From: Deltaproteobacteria bacterium
GTDB lineage: Bacteria; Myxococcota_A; UBA796; JAFGLY01
NCBI GenBank assembly: GCA_016927815.1
Contig: JAFGLY010000157.1
Location: 1-58,177, forward strand
Direction: 5' to 3'
DNA length: 58,177 nucleotides
Below are positions 1-7,952 of this stretch, piece by piece (positions within the stretch are counted from its first letter, which is position 1; each line of letters begins with the position of its first letter). The notes under the pieces were generated by a model. That model ran no database searches, was not told the DNA's origin, and saw only the letters and a program-made list of their open reading frames with translations. The translations under genes and the position numbers were made by a program.

Positions 1-198
1 CAGCATGCCGGCCGTGGCGGCCTCCCAGGAGACGATCACGTCCAGCGCAGGGTCCGCGGCAAAGGAGGGGATCTCGAGATCGAGGTCGAACGTGAGGCTC
101 TGGGCCGGGACGAGCGAGAGCGGTTCGCCTGCCGGTGGCTCCCCGCAGGCCGGAGCGAGGGCCAGGAGGAACCCGGGGAGGGAGAGGCGGTGGGGCAC
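1..198 (-). CDS. Partial lipoprotein (N-terminal 66 codons, runs off the left edge)
   Basis: Reading leftward from a GTG at 196-198 gives an open frame to the window edge beginning MPHRLSLPGFLLALAPACGE. This is a short basic start, a hydrophobic stretch and a Cys about 18 residues in, as expected of a lipoprotein signal peptide (lipobox-like PAC). A purine-rich ribosome site (GGAGAAGAGGA) lies about 8 nt before the GTG. What is visible of the mature part is acidic and beta-like, with no recognisable domain. Function unknown. It lies downstream of the TlpA-like gene on the same strand, with a 129-nt gap in which I see no clear signal. Confidence 0.6.
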   Translation of the reverse strand, partial: MPHRLSLPGFLLALAPACGEPPAGEPLSLVPAQSLTFDLDLEIPSFAADPALDVIVSWEAATAGML

Positions 199-327
199 GG
201 GCGATCCTCTTCTCCGCCTCATCCTACCCGGCGCGGGCCCGCACGCGCACCGCCCGCCGAGGCGTCGGGCCCGCCCCGGCCGCCCGGGAATCGCCGTTTC
301 TCCCTCCCGGCGCAACCGGCGTGTGGG

Positions 328-843
328 TCACGGAGCCGGGGTAGGGGCCTCGGCGGCGGCCACGGCGCGCTCGATTGCAGGTTGATCCATGGTGCCCACG
401 TGGACCGAGGCCACGCGACCGTCCGGGGCCACCACCACGGTCGTGGGCAGGGTGGACACGTCCCAGGCGCGGTCGGTGGCCTCGTCGCTCACGAGGACCG
501 GGTAGGAGATGCCGAACCTCCGGGCCGCCTCGGCCACCTGGTCGGGGCTCCCCGACCGGAGCGCCACGCCCAGGACGGGGACGTCGGGTCGGGCGGCCGA
601 GAAGGCCGCGAACTGAGGGACTTCCACCCGGCAGGGATCGCACCAGGATGCCCAGAAGTTGATCACCACCGGTCGGCCCGAGAGCTCGGAGAGCGACCAC
701 CGTTCTCCGCTGGGCGTGAAGAGCACTAGGGGAGGGGCGATTTCGGGGAGATCCGGCCGGGCCGCGCGGGAGTGCACCCAGAGCCACAACCCTCCCACCG
801 CCAGGGCGAGCACGACCCCGTAGGCGCGCAGGAAGCGCTTCAC
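328..843 (-). CDS. TlpA/ResA-like membrane-anchored thioredoxin-fold protein
   Basis: The 171-residue protein has one N-terminal hydrophobic anchor (residues 8-24) and then a thioredoxin-like fold of the TlpA/ResA/AhpC-TSA type. The active site is WASWCDPC with C68 and C71 (CDPC rather than the usual CxPC with G, P or E). The cis-Pro motif appears later as STLPTTVVVAPDG. Such proteins sit on the outer face of the inner membrane and reduce or exchange disulfides, for example in cytochrome c maturation; the substrate here is unknown. The next gene upstream encodes a second thiol oxidoreductase of the DsbA type, 80 nt away on the same strand, so the two may be co-transcribed. Confidence 0.85.
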   Translation of the reverse strand: MKRFLRAYGVVLALAVGGLWLWVHSRAARPDLPEIAPPLVLFTPSGERWSLSELSGRPVVINFWASWCDPCRVEVPQFAAFSAARPDVPVLGVALRSGSPDQVAEAARRFGISYPVLVSDEATDRAWDVSTLPTTVVVAPDGRVASVHVGTMDQPAIERAVAAAEAPTPAP

Positions 844-923
844 GGTTCCTCTCGTCGAACGTAGAAACGGCAGCGCGGCGGGCCGGCCCGCCTCGAGCGC
901 ACGCCCCTCTCCACCCTCCGATC

Positions 924-2015
924 CTACTTCCCGAGGCGCTCCAGCTCGGTATCGATGGCCGCCTTGAAGTCCTCGAACGGGCGGGCACCGGAGATGAACA
1001 GGCCGTTCAGGAAGTAGGCCGGCGTGCCGGTCACCCCCGCCTCGCTGCCCGAGGTCTGGTCGGCCGCGATCTCCTTCAACTGCGCCTCACGCTCGGTGTA
1101 GCAGGTCTTCCACGCGGCCGCGTCGAGGCCGATCTGGCCGGCGTAGGTTTCGAGATCCGCCTCGGTCATCGCCTTCTGGTTGTCGAAGATCAGGTCGTGC
1201 ATCTCCCAGTACTTGCCCTGCGCGCCCGCACAGTTGGAGGCCACCGCGGCGTTCATGGCGTTGCGATGGAAGGAGAGCGGGAAGTCTCGGTAGACCCAGC
1301 GGGTCTTTCCGGGGTAGGTCTCCATGACCTGCTTCATCGTCTGGTAGCCCCGGGCGCAGTACGGGCACTCGTAGTCCGCGAACTCGATGATGGTCACGGG
1401 TGCGGACGCCTCGCCGCGGACCGGGTCGTCATCGACCGGAACCTCGATGCGGGGCAGCTCGGGAGGAGCCAGGCTGATCTGGACGTCGGACCTGGCACGC
1501 AGCTGCTCTACGAGCGCGGCCCAGGCCTCCTTCTGCCTGGTCCGGACCAGGGCGTCGGTGACGGCCTTCTGGACCTCCTCGAAGGGCTTGTTGCGGTAGC
1601 GCTTCTGGTTCGCGTCGTAGAAGGCCCGGGCCTCGGCGTCGGTGACCGTGGCGTTCTCCTTCTGGACCTGTTCGCGCAGCGCGTCGGCGGAAGCCACACC
1701 GCGCTGCTTCGCCTCGGCATCCAGGAGGGCCTTGTTGATGGTGTTGTTGATCGCGCTCCTCAGGGCTTCGTCACGCTCGTTGAGGTAGCTGACCTCCATG
1801 CGGATCAGGCGGCCTCGGGCCTCCTGTTCCAGCTCGCCCCACGTCATCTGGCCGCCCGTCCAGGTGGCGACCACGGTGTCGGGGGCGGGGCCCACGAGGG
1901 CGGGTGCGCCGCCCGCCTGCACCTGTCCACGCGCCTGGCCGCCGGTCGTCTTTTCGGCCGGAGGAGGACAGCCCAGGAGGAGGAACATGGTGAGGAAGGC
2001 CGAAAGGGAACGCAT
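924..2015 (-). CDS. Lipoprotein with SurA-N-like segment fused to a DsbA-family thioredoxin domain
   Basis: The 363-residue protein starts at an ATG with AAGGAG 7-8 nt upstream; the longer open frame extending further upstream is not needed. Residues 1-16 form a lipoprotein signal ending LLLGC. Residues 50-180 are mostly helical and resemble the N-terminal chaperone segment of SurA/PpiC parvulins (MTWGELEQEA, then many charged helices), but no parvulin catalytic domain follows. Residues 195-363 are a DsbA/DsbG-type thioredoxin_4 domain with EFADYECPYC (C217, C220), RDFPLSFH and the cis-Pro region GVTGTPAYFLNG. Likely a periplasmic disulfide catalyst or isomerase with a built-in substrate-holding arm. 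The fold assignment is sure, the chaperone role is inference. Confidence 0.88.
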   Translation of the reverse strand: MRSLSAFLTMFLLLGCPPPAEKTTGGQARGQVQAGGAPALVGPAPDTVVATWTGGQMTWGELEQEARGRLIRMEVSYLNERDEALRSAINNTINKALLDAEAKQRGVASADALREQVQKENATVTDAEARAFYDANQKRYRNKPFEEVQKAVTDALVRTRQKEAWAALVEQLRARSDVQISLAPPELPRIEVPVDDDPVRGEASAPVTIIEFADYECPYCARGYQTMKQVMETYPGKTRWVYRDFPLSFHRNAMNAAVASNCAGAQGKYWEMHDLIFDNQKAMTEADLETYAGQIGLDAAAWKTCYTEREAQLKEIAADQTSGSEAGVTGTPAYFLNGLFISGARPFEDFKAAIDTELERLGK

Positions 2016-2202
2016 GGAGCACTCCTTTGCCACGATTGTGGGAACAGGGCCTGCCCTGGTAACGCCCCCTGTCCTCGGGTGCACCCCTGGATGTGGTCCC
2101 ACAAACCTCCCCCGGGATAACGGGCCGGAGAGGAGCCATGTTCGAGATGGAACCGGCCAGGGACGATCGCGGAAGCGGGGAGTCCTCCGGTCCGGGGCCC
2201 CG

Positions 2203-4608
2203 GTGAACACCAGGCCCCGACGCGTCGGCCCATGGCACCTGAGAGGGGTGCTCGGTCGGGGGGGCGCCGCGCGGGTCTTCGAGGCCGTACACCCGGAGAG
2301 CGGCCGGGTGGTGGCCCTCAAGGTCCTGCCCGCCCAGGATCGCCTGGCGGCCCGCGTATGGACCGAGTACCAGGTCCTGCTCGGCATCGATCACCCGCGG
2401 ATCGTGCGCGTGCTCGACGTGGGTCGGGACGAGGGGTGGGTGTTCCTGGCCATGGAGCCGCTGGACGGACGCCCGGCCCAGGTCCATGCCCGTTCCACGG
2501 GCCGCCCCGGGAATCCCCGCCGGACGGCCGAGGCAGTGCGGGTCGTGCGGGCCGTGGCCGAGGGCCTCGACGTGCTGCACGGCCGTGGCATCCTGCACCG
2601 CGACGTCAAGTCGTCCAACGTGCTGGTGCTCCGGGACGGCGGCGTGCGCCTCCTGGACCTGGGCGTGGCGCGTTTCGGCCCGCAGGACGGCATCGAGGGG
2701 GGAACCCAGGCCTACGCGAGCCCGGAGCAGCGGCGCGGAGAGGTCCAGGACCCCCGGAGCGATCTCTACGGGCTCGGGGTCCTGCTCCACCGGATGATCA
2801 CGGGTCACCTCGTGACCGAAACAGTGGAGGTTCTGCGGTCCGAGCTCTCCTTTCTGGGGGTGGGCCGCGGGCTCGGGGAGCTCCTGCTGGCCCTGCTCGC
2901 GCCCGAACGCGCAGACCGGCCACCGGACGCCAGGACCGTGGTGAGCGCGCTGGAGCCCTGGGTCCCGGACGATCCCACGGCGCCGCCGTCCCCCAGGTGG
3001 GGCGTGATGCCCCCGATCGGCTGGGAACGCCCCCTGGAAGCCGTCGAGACGTGGGTGCGGCGCATCGTGCCCGGCGCGCTCCTCCTCCTCGAGGGTCCGC
3101 CCGGATCGGGCAAGCGCCGCCTGCTGGACACTGCCGTGAACCAGGCCCGCGCCCAGGGCGCACGGGTGGTGCGCCTGGAGGCGAGCGAGGGGTTTGCCCA
3201 TGGCATCCTGGGGGAGACCCTGCTCGCGTTGCCGCGCCACCGCCGGGTCCACCCGTCCGGAGAGGGGGATCCGGGACCGGAGGCGCGGCAAGTGACGGCG
3301 GTCGCCGAGGCGCTGAGGGGGCTCGTGGGCGGTTCTGCTGTGCCGGGCATCGTGGCCGTGTCCGACCTGGACGGGGCCTCCCCTGCGGATCGGGACGCTT
3401 TGGCCCGGCTCGGCAGGGGAGTCCGAGACCGTGGCATCCCCGTCGGGTTCCTCGTCACCACCGAACGGGCGGGCACGCTCGCGCTGGAGCCCGAGGTCGA
3501 CGTGGTGGGCGTGCCCCCCCTGGAAGGCAGGGGCACGTCCTGCTTCGTCCGGGCGATGCTGGGCGGCCGTGAGCCCGACCCTTCGCTGGTGGGGTTGCTG
3601 CACCGGGAGGCCTCGGGACGACCCGGCACGGTCGGAGATCGGATCGAGGGCATCGTCTCGGCCGGGCTCCTCGTTCCCGCGGCGCTGGCCTCGGGGCGTA
3701 CCTGCTGGATGCCTCGACGCTCGACCGATCTGGAGGGCCCGCCGGGGCCGTTCCCCGAAGCTCGACTGGCCGACGGCCACGTGGGGAGGGCGGTAGAGGC
3801 CTTGAGCCACGAGCTGGCGGTGGAACCGGCCGGCGTCGCGCTGGCCGATCGCGCGGCGGCCGCCTCGGCGCTGGGCACCGCCCTCGCCTGGCAGGGGCGA
3901 TGGAGCGAGGCGTCCACGCTGCTCTACCGGGAACTCGGTCTCCAGCAGTGTGGGGGTCGAGTCCTCGATCTCGTGGACCTCCACCTCGTCCTGGCGGCGG
4001 TGGAGACGGACCTGGAACGCCTGGGGTTCGCTCGCGAGCACCTCGAGGACGTGGAGGTCCTGCTGGCCGGCAGGGACCTCGGGGCGCGGGCCGCACGGCT
4101 GGAGGTGGCCCGCTGTCGCGTGGCGCTGGCGATGGGCGATGCAGATCTCTCGGCCCGGGCGGAGGCGGCTTGTGCCCAGGCCCGGTCCTCAGGCTCGGGT
4201 CCGCTCCTGGCCGAGGCGGCGGGGCTGGCGGCGCTGGCGTGGGCTCGCAGGGGAGCCACGGGTCGTGCGGTCGCCGCGGCCGACGATGCCGTGGCCGCGG
4301 CCGCCGGCCACCTTCCGCTCCTCGCCCGCGCCTGTGCACGGCGCCACGAGGCGCTCGGGGGCGATCCGGATGCGACCTTCGCGCCTGTCCTCGTCTGGCT
4401 GGCCAAGGCGGACGTGCCCGCCCTGGAGATGCCCTGGCGCCTCGCCCGTCTCGAAGCGGCCCGCCGCGTGGGCGCACCCGAGGCCGCCTGCTCGGCGCTC
4501 GTCGAGGCCCGCGCCTGCCTCGACCGCATCCACGGTCGGCTTGCCACCGGCGACCGCGATGCGTTCGCCCGGCACCCCTGGGGCCGCGCGCTGCTCGCTC
4601 GGGCGTGA
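2203..4608 (+). CDS. Ser/Thr protein kinase - AAA ATPase - helical repeat regulator
   Basis: Domains in order: a Hanks-type kinase (about residues 10-260) with a glycine loop (VLGRGGAARV), ATP Lys K40, catalytic loop HRDVKSSN (H132-N139), DLG instead of DFG (D152) and an APE-like SPEQ; then a P-loop ATPase with EGPPGSGKRR near residue 297; then a C-terminal half of Ala/Leu-rich TPR-like helices. Kinase-AAA-TPR fusions are common signalling proteins in myxobacteria. The core catalytic residues are all present, so it is probably active. The GTG at 2203 is the first in-frame start placing the kinase domain at the N terminus; the frame stays open upstream and a GTG at 2038 is an alternative. The ribosome site is weak. 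The gene faces away from the fusion lipoprotein and ends 3 nt from the convergent next gene. Target unknown. Confidence 0.85.
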   Translation: MNTRPRRVGPWHLRGVLGRGGAARVFEAVHPESGRVVALKVLPAQDRLAARVWTEYQVLLGIDHPRIVRVLDVGRDEGWVFLAMEPLDGRPAQVHARSTGRPGNPRRTAEAVRVVRAVAEGLDVLHGRGILHRDVKSSNVLVLRDGGVRLLDLGVARFGPQDGIEGGTQAYASPEQRRGEVQDPRSDLYGLGVLLHRMITGHLVTETVEVLRSELSFLGVGRGLGELLLALLAPERADRPPDARTVVSALEPWVPDDPTAPPSPRWGVMPPIGWERPLEAVETWVRRIVPGALLLLEGPPGSGKRRLLDTAVNQARAQGARVVRLEASEGFAHGILGETLLALPRHRRVHPSGEGDPGPEARQVTAVAEALRGLVGGSAVPGIVAVSDLDGASPADRDALARLGRGVRDRGIPVGFLVTTERAGTLALEPEVDVVGVPPLEGRGTSCFVRAMLGGREPDPSLVGLLHREASGRPGTVGDRIEGIVSAGLLVPAALASGRTCWMPRRSTDLEGPPGPFPEARLADGHVGRAVEALSHELAVEPAGVALADRAAAASALGTALAWQGRWSEASTLLYRELGLQQCGGRVLDLVDLHLVLAAVETDLERLGFAREHLEDVEVLLAGRDLGARAARLEVARCRVALAMGDADLSARAEAACAQARSSGSGPLLAEAAGLAALAWARRGATGRAVAAADDAVAAAAGHLPLLARACARRHEALGGDPDATFAPVLVWLAKADVPALEMPWRLARLEAARRVGAPEAACSALVEARACLDRIHGRLATGDRDAFARHPWGRALLARA

Positions 4609-4611
4609 TCC

Positions 4612-5769
4612 TCACGGAAGGACGGGTGCGTCCTCCTCGAACGTGTAGGTGCGGTCCGAGACGCGCCTCTTGACATCCTTGACGGTCTCCTCCTTCCACT
4701 GGGCGAAGGCCAGCGGATCCACGAACGGCTCGGATGGGAGGAGGACCTCGACGCGACCCTGGCCCTTGCACTTCTTCGCCAGGTTGAGTTTCCACCCGGA
4801 CCGGACCGCCTCGTCCACGGCCGCCTGCATCTGGTCCGGCCACCGGTGGCCGCCCTCGTAGACCGGGGCCCAGTGGATGCCGATCTGGGTCTTGCCGTTC
4901 TTGCACAGGACCGTTTCCACCGCGACCGCGCCCCACAGGAACCGGCCGTCGGGCTGCCGCCGGTCGGCGTACCGCACCGCGACGAGGCGGTTGGAGGCAT
5001 CGGCATCGCCCAGCGCCTGGAGCGTGGTGCGCGCCTGCTCCAGGACCTTGCTCGAGAGCGTCGGCGCGAGTTCCTGGATCGCGAGGACAGCCTCCTTGGC
5101 GGCCTCGGGATTCGTGCCCTCCAGCGAGCCCACTCCGGCCGCGTCGGCGAATGCGCCGATGAGGTGGAGCTGGTTCCCCTCGCGGGCGGTCGAAACCAGC
5201 GCCTTGATCCGCGGGATCGCCTCCTGGCGTGCGTTGCGGCTGTAGACCTCGAGGACCGAGCCGAACCTGGAGGAGTCGCGCTGGACGGTCTCCTCCTCGA
5301 AGGACATGCGCAGCAGATCCTGGATCTCGGGCTCCCGGCAGTCCACGAGGCCCCGGTGCCAGCGGTCCAGCCAGAAGCGATCGCCGAGCGTGCTCTTGGC
5401 GTCCACGAAGAAGCGGACCACGGCGGGGTTCTCGTGGCAGCGCTCCCCCAGCACCGCGAGCGTCTCGGCCCGTTCATCGGTCATGAGGCTGCCGATCCAG
5501 TCCTGCACCGGCTTGGCGATCCCCGCCTGGATGGACGCGATGGAGGCTTCCCAGGTGTCCTTGCCCGGGATCATCTTCTGGAAGGCCTCGGGCGCCACCT
5601 CGACCGCGGCCCGGGCATCGCACTTCAGCAGCTCGTTGTAGAGGGCGGGCGTCTCGCGCGGGGCGGCCTCGGCGATCTTCTTCCTGAGATCCCGGACGTT
5701 GCACGTGGCGGCCTCGACGGGGGCCACCGTGGTGTGGAGCCAGAGCGCGGTGAGCAGGAACGCGGTCAT
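4612..5769 (-). CDS. Exported protein of unknown function
   Basis: The ATG at 5769 has AGGAGA 6 nt upstream and gives a 385-residue protein with a signal peptide (MTAFLLTALWLHTTVAPVEA, cleavage likely near residue 20). The mature part is helical and charged with scattered Cys residues, and its middle looks like irregular alpha-helical (HEAT-like) repeats. The last 110 residues are more beta-like (GRFLWGAVAVETVLCKNGKT, then IGIHWAPVYEG). I do not recognise the family. It stands alone between the convergent kinase gene and the ferredoxin gene, which is 46 nt upstream on the same strand. Confidence 0.75.
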   Translation of the reverse strand: MTAFLLTALWLHTTVAPVEAATCNVRDLRKKIAEAAPRETPALYNELLKCDARAAVEVAPEAFQKMIPGKDTWEASIASIQAGIAKPVQDWIGSLMTDERAETLAVLGERCHENPAVVRFFVDAKSTLGDRFWLDRWHRGLVDCREPEIQDLLRMSFEEETVQRDSSRFGSVLEVYSRNARQEAIPRIKALVSTAREGNQLHLIGAFADAAGVGSLEGTNPEAAKEAVLAIQELAPTLSSKVLEQARTTLQALGDADASNRLVAVRYADRRQPDGRFLWGAVAVETVLCKNGKTQIGIHWAPVYEGGHRWPDQMQAAVDEAVRSGWKLNLAKKCKGQGRVEVLLPSEPFVDPLAFAQWKEETVKDVKRRVSDRTYTFEEDAPVLP

Positions 5770-5815
5770 GGGTATCTCCTGGCGGGGCGCCCCCGGGGCA
5801 GGGGCGGATCCGATT

Positions 5816-6070
5816 CTACACCCCGTCGTCGCCGATGGCGCCGACCGGGCAGTTCTCCATGGCTTCCCGACACCGCTCCAGCTCGGCGGCATCCCTGGGC
5901 TGGCATCGGACCCGGTAGTGGTCCTCCTCGTCGCTGATGCCGAAGTTGTCGGGCGCGATGTCGCTGCACACGGAGCACACGATGCAGTTCCCGTTGGTGT
6001 AGAACACCGGCGCGTCGGCCAGGTGACGTTCGAGGACGTTGTCCTTCCACATCAAAGCGCGATCGGCCAT
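5816..6070 (-). CDS. Small 4Fe-4S ferredoxin
   Basis: The 84-residue protein carries CIVCSVC (C29, C32, C35) and, 39 residues later, CPVGAI (C74), the arrangement of a single [4Fe-4S] cluster in the Fer4_13/Fer4_15 type of ferredoxin. Extra Cys residues at 56 and 67 are not part of the usual set and could form a disulfide or modulate the cluster. A GGGAGGAA ribosome site precedes the ATG. Expected to be a soluble one-electron carrier in the cytoplasm. No obvious redox partner is adjacent; the nearest neighbour is the exported protein downstream. Confidence 0.85.
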   Translation of the reverse strand: MADRALMWKDNVLERHLADAPVFYTNGNCIVCSVCSDIAPDNFGISDEEDHYRVRCQPRDAAELERCREAMENCPVGAIGDDGV

Positions 6071-6215
6071 GGGTTCCTCCCTGGAGGCAGCGAGATCGAG
6101 CTGGGGGAACGGCTCCCATACCCGCGCCTCCCGGCTCGGGCAACGACGGAAGATCCACAGCCCCTGCGGCGCGGAATCCGGTTAGGGGGCGGCCCCCCCA
6201 TTCCAGGGAGCGCCC

Positions 6216-6920
6216 ATGGCCATCCTCAAGGTCGCCCTCATGGGCCACCCCGTGCTCCGCGAGGTCGCCCATCCCATTCCGCCCGATCACGTTCAGGATC
6301 CCGAGATTCAGCGTCTGATCCACGACATGGTCGCCACGCTCGTGGAATGCGACGGAGCCGGCCTGGCCGCGCCCCAGGTGCACCAGGGGGTGCGCCTCGT
6401 GGTGGTGGCCGGAGACGAGGGCACGGCGCCGCTGGTGCTCGTGAACCCGGAGCTGACCTGGCTCACGGACGACCGGGTGCGATCCTGGGAGGGCTGCCTC
6501 TCCGTGCCGGGGGTGCGGGGACAGGTGGAGCGGGTGGCCGGCGTGCGGGTGGATGCCCTGAACGAGGCGGGGGAGCGGGTCTCGTACGATCTCTCGGGGT
6601 TCCCGGCGGTGGTCGTGCAGCACGAGTGCGACCACCTCGACGGCGTGCTCTACGTGGAGCGCTGCGACCTGCGCACGCTGTCGTTCATGGACGAGCTGCG
6701 CCGGTTCGGGCTCGCAAGTCCGCCCGGAGACGCCGACGAGGGTTCCGCGGAGGAGGATGCCGAGAGCGGATCCGCCTCGGATCCGGGGAACACCGGCGCC
6801 ATGGGCCGGCAGGCGGTCGAGCGCCTGATCAGCACGCGGTCCCGCCCAGCCGAGCGCGTGCCCACACCGGTCCGGGGCACCCGCCTGCTCCGGGGTCGGG
6901 CCGTCCTGCAGGAGAACTGA
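6216..6920 (+). CDS. def: Peptide deformylase with C-terminal extension
   Basis: All three signature motifs are present: GAGLAAPQV (residues 47-55), EGCLSVPG (metal ligand C94) and QHECDHLDG (ligands H136 and H140, catalytic E137). It removes the formyl group from the N-terminal Met of new proteins in the cytoplasm. At 234 residues it is longer than the usual 165-190. About 60 extra C-terminal residues are acidic and then Arg/Pro-rich, without a recognised domain. The start follows GGGAG upstream. It converges with trmH, with 3 nt between the stops. Confidence 0.95.
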   Translation: MAILKVALMGHPVLREVAHPIPPDHVQDPEIQRLIHDMVATLVECDGAGLAAPQVHQGVRLVVVAGDEGTAPLVLVNPELTWLTDDRVRSWEGCLSVPGVRGQVERVAGVRVDALNEAGERVSYDLSGFPAVVVQHECDHLDGVLYVERCDLRTLSFMDELRRFGLASPPGDADEGSAEEDAESGSASDPGNTGAMGRQAVERLISTRSRPAERVPTPVRGTRLLRGRAVLQEN

Positions 6921-6923
6921 GAC

Positions 6924-7601
6924 CTACGTCCCGGGGGGTGGATCGAGCCCGTGGCGCACGCGGGCCGCGGACATCCAGGTGGACTCGCGCCGCACCCACG
7001 CCTCCAGGGCGGCTCGGCGGGCCACCGGATCGAGATCGGCACCCGCCACGGCCCGCCGTCGCTCCGCCACGCTCCGGGTCACCAGCGCGGCGGCGACCGA
7101 CACGTTGAGCGACTCCACGAACCCGTGCATCGGCACGTGCACCGTACCGTCCGCCAGCGCGTGGGCCTCGGCCGACACGCCCGTCAGCTCGGATCCGAAC
7201 AGGATGGCCAGCGGCCGGTCCACCGGCACCGTCTCGGGCGTCCAGCACGCCGGCCCCAGGTCCGCCACGGCGATCCGGAACCCCCGGGTCCTCAAGCCCG
7301 ACACGCTGGCCGCGATCGACGGGCAACGCACGAGGTGCAGCCACCGCTCGGAGCCCCGCGCCGCGCCGTGGCTGGGCCGGAAGCCGCCCGAGACCAGGTG
7401 GACCTCGTGGAGCCCGAACGCGTCGGCCGTGCGGAGGATCGCGCTCACGTTGTGACGCTTTCGCACCGCCTCCACGACCAGCACCACGCTGCCCAGCCGG
7501 CGGTCCAGGACGTCGAGCATGCGCGCCACCCGGCGAGGCAGGAGGGTCGCCGCGAGGGGCCGGAGATCCGGTGGAAGACGCTCCAGGACCGCGTCGGTCA
7601 T
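6924..7601 (-). CDS. trmH: TrmH-type tRNA/rRNA 2'-O-methyltransferase (SPOUT family)
   Basis: The 225-residue protein has the SpoU/TrmH motifs: motif 1 HNVSAILRTADAFG, motif 2 ILFGSELTGVS and motif 3 VPMHGFVESLNVSVAAA. These form the trefoil-knot SAM site. The N-terminal helices and basic C-terminal tail are like those of TrmH, which methylates G18 of tRNA, so this is the most likely target; a relative acting on rRNA cannot be excluded. The ATG at 7601 is the natural start. The gene is divergent from the large exported protein at 7953. Confidence 0.88.
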   Translation of the reverse strand: MTDAVLERLPPDLRPLAATLLPRRVARMLDVLDRRLGSVVLVVEAVRKRHNVSAILRTADAFGLHEVHLVSGGFRPSHGAARGSERWLHLVRCPSIAASVSGLRTRGFRIAVADLGPACWTPETVPVDRPLAILFGSELTGVSAEAHALADGTVHVPMHGFVESLNVSVAAALVTRSVAERRRAVAGADLDPVARRAALEAWVRRESTWMSAARVRHGLDPPPGT

Positions 7602-7725
7602 GTCCTGCCCCTAACTCCGCTCCCGCGGATTTGCCCAGAAACGCAAAAGACCCAAATAACGAAAAAAACAACAGAGACCCGAGCCAAGCTGCCGAAGGGT
7701 CCCCCCGCCCGGCGCGCCACGGCGT

Positions 7726-7741
7726 GCAAGGCAATCCTTGC
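7726..7741. repeat. Perfect 6-bp hairpin
   Basis: GCAAGG and CCTTGC pair around a CAAT loop. It lies between divergent genes and no T-tract follows on either strand, so it is not a usual terminator. It may be a protein site or part of a leader. Confidence 0.3.
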
Positions 7742-7796
7742 GGGGCGCTCCCGAGCCGAGCGATCTCGAACGAAGAGAGACCGAACCATAAAACTG

Positions 7797-7813
7797 AATG
7801 AAAGCGATTCATT
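7797..7813. promoter_or_regulatory. Inverted repeat, possible operator for the exported protein gene
   Basis: AATGAA and TTCATT are separated by AGCGA, in an AT-rich island about 140 nt before the ATG at 7953. The spacing would suit a dimeric repressor, and it is loosely Fur-like, but the match is too weak to name a regulator. Confidence 0.25.
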
Positions 7814-7952
7814 TCATGCCGGGCTTGGGGCCGGGAGCCCCGCTTCGAGCCGTCGGCGACAGGCCTCTTGAACCGGGCGTGGGCGAGGCGGTAGCCTCTC
7901 CTTCGCAGCAGGTCTTCCATCCCGGTCCATCCTCTGCAATGGGAGGTGTTCC

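Larger units (their letters stand above)
7602..7952. other. 351-nt intergenic region between divergent genes
   Basis: No gene is seen here. The part near trmH (about 7632-7690) is strikingly A-rich on the plus strand for such a GC-rich genome and probably holds promoter elements for one or both divergent genes. It also contains a perfect 6-bp hairpin (GCAAGG, CAAT, CCTTGC at 7726-7741) and an AATGAA/TTCATT inverted repeat at 7797-7813, listed separately. No tRNA or small-RNA fold was recognised. Confidence 0.5.

Noticed and set aside
2045-2058. CAGGGC/GCCCTG palindrome between the fusion lipoprotein and kinase genes
   Set aside because: Short and GC-rich in a GC-rich genome, with no further support; may be chance.
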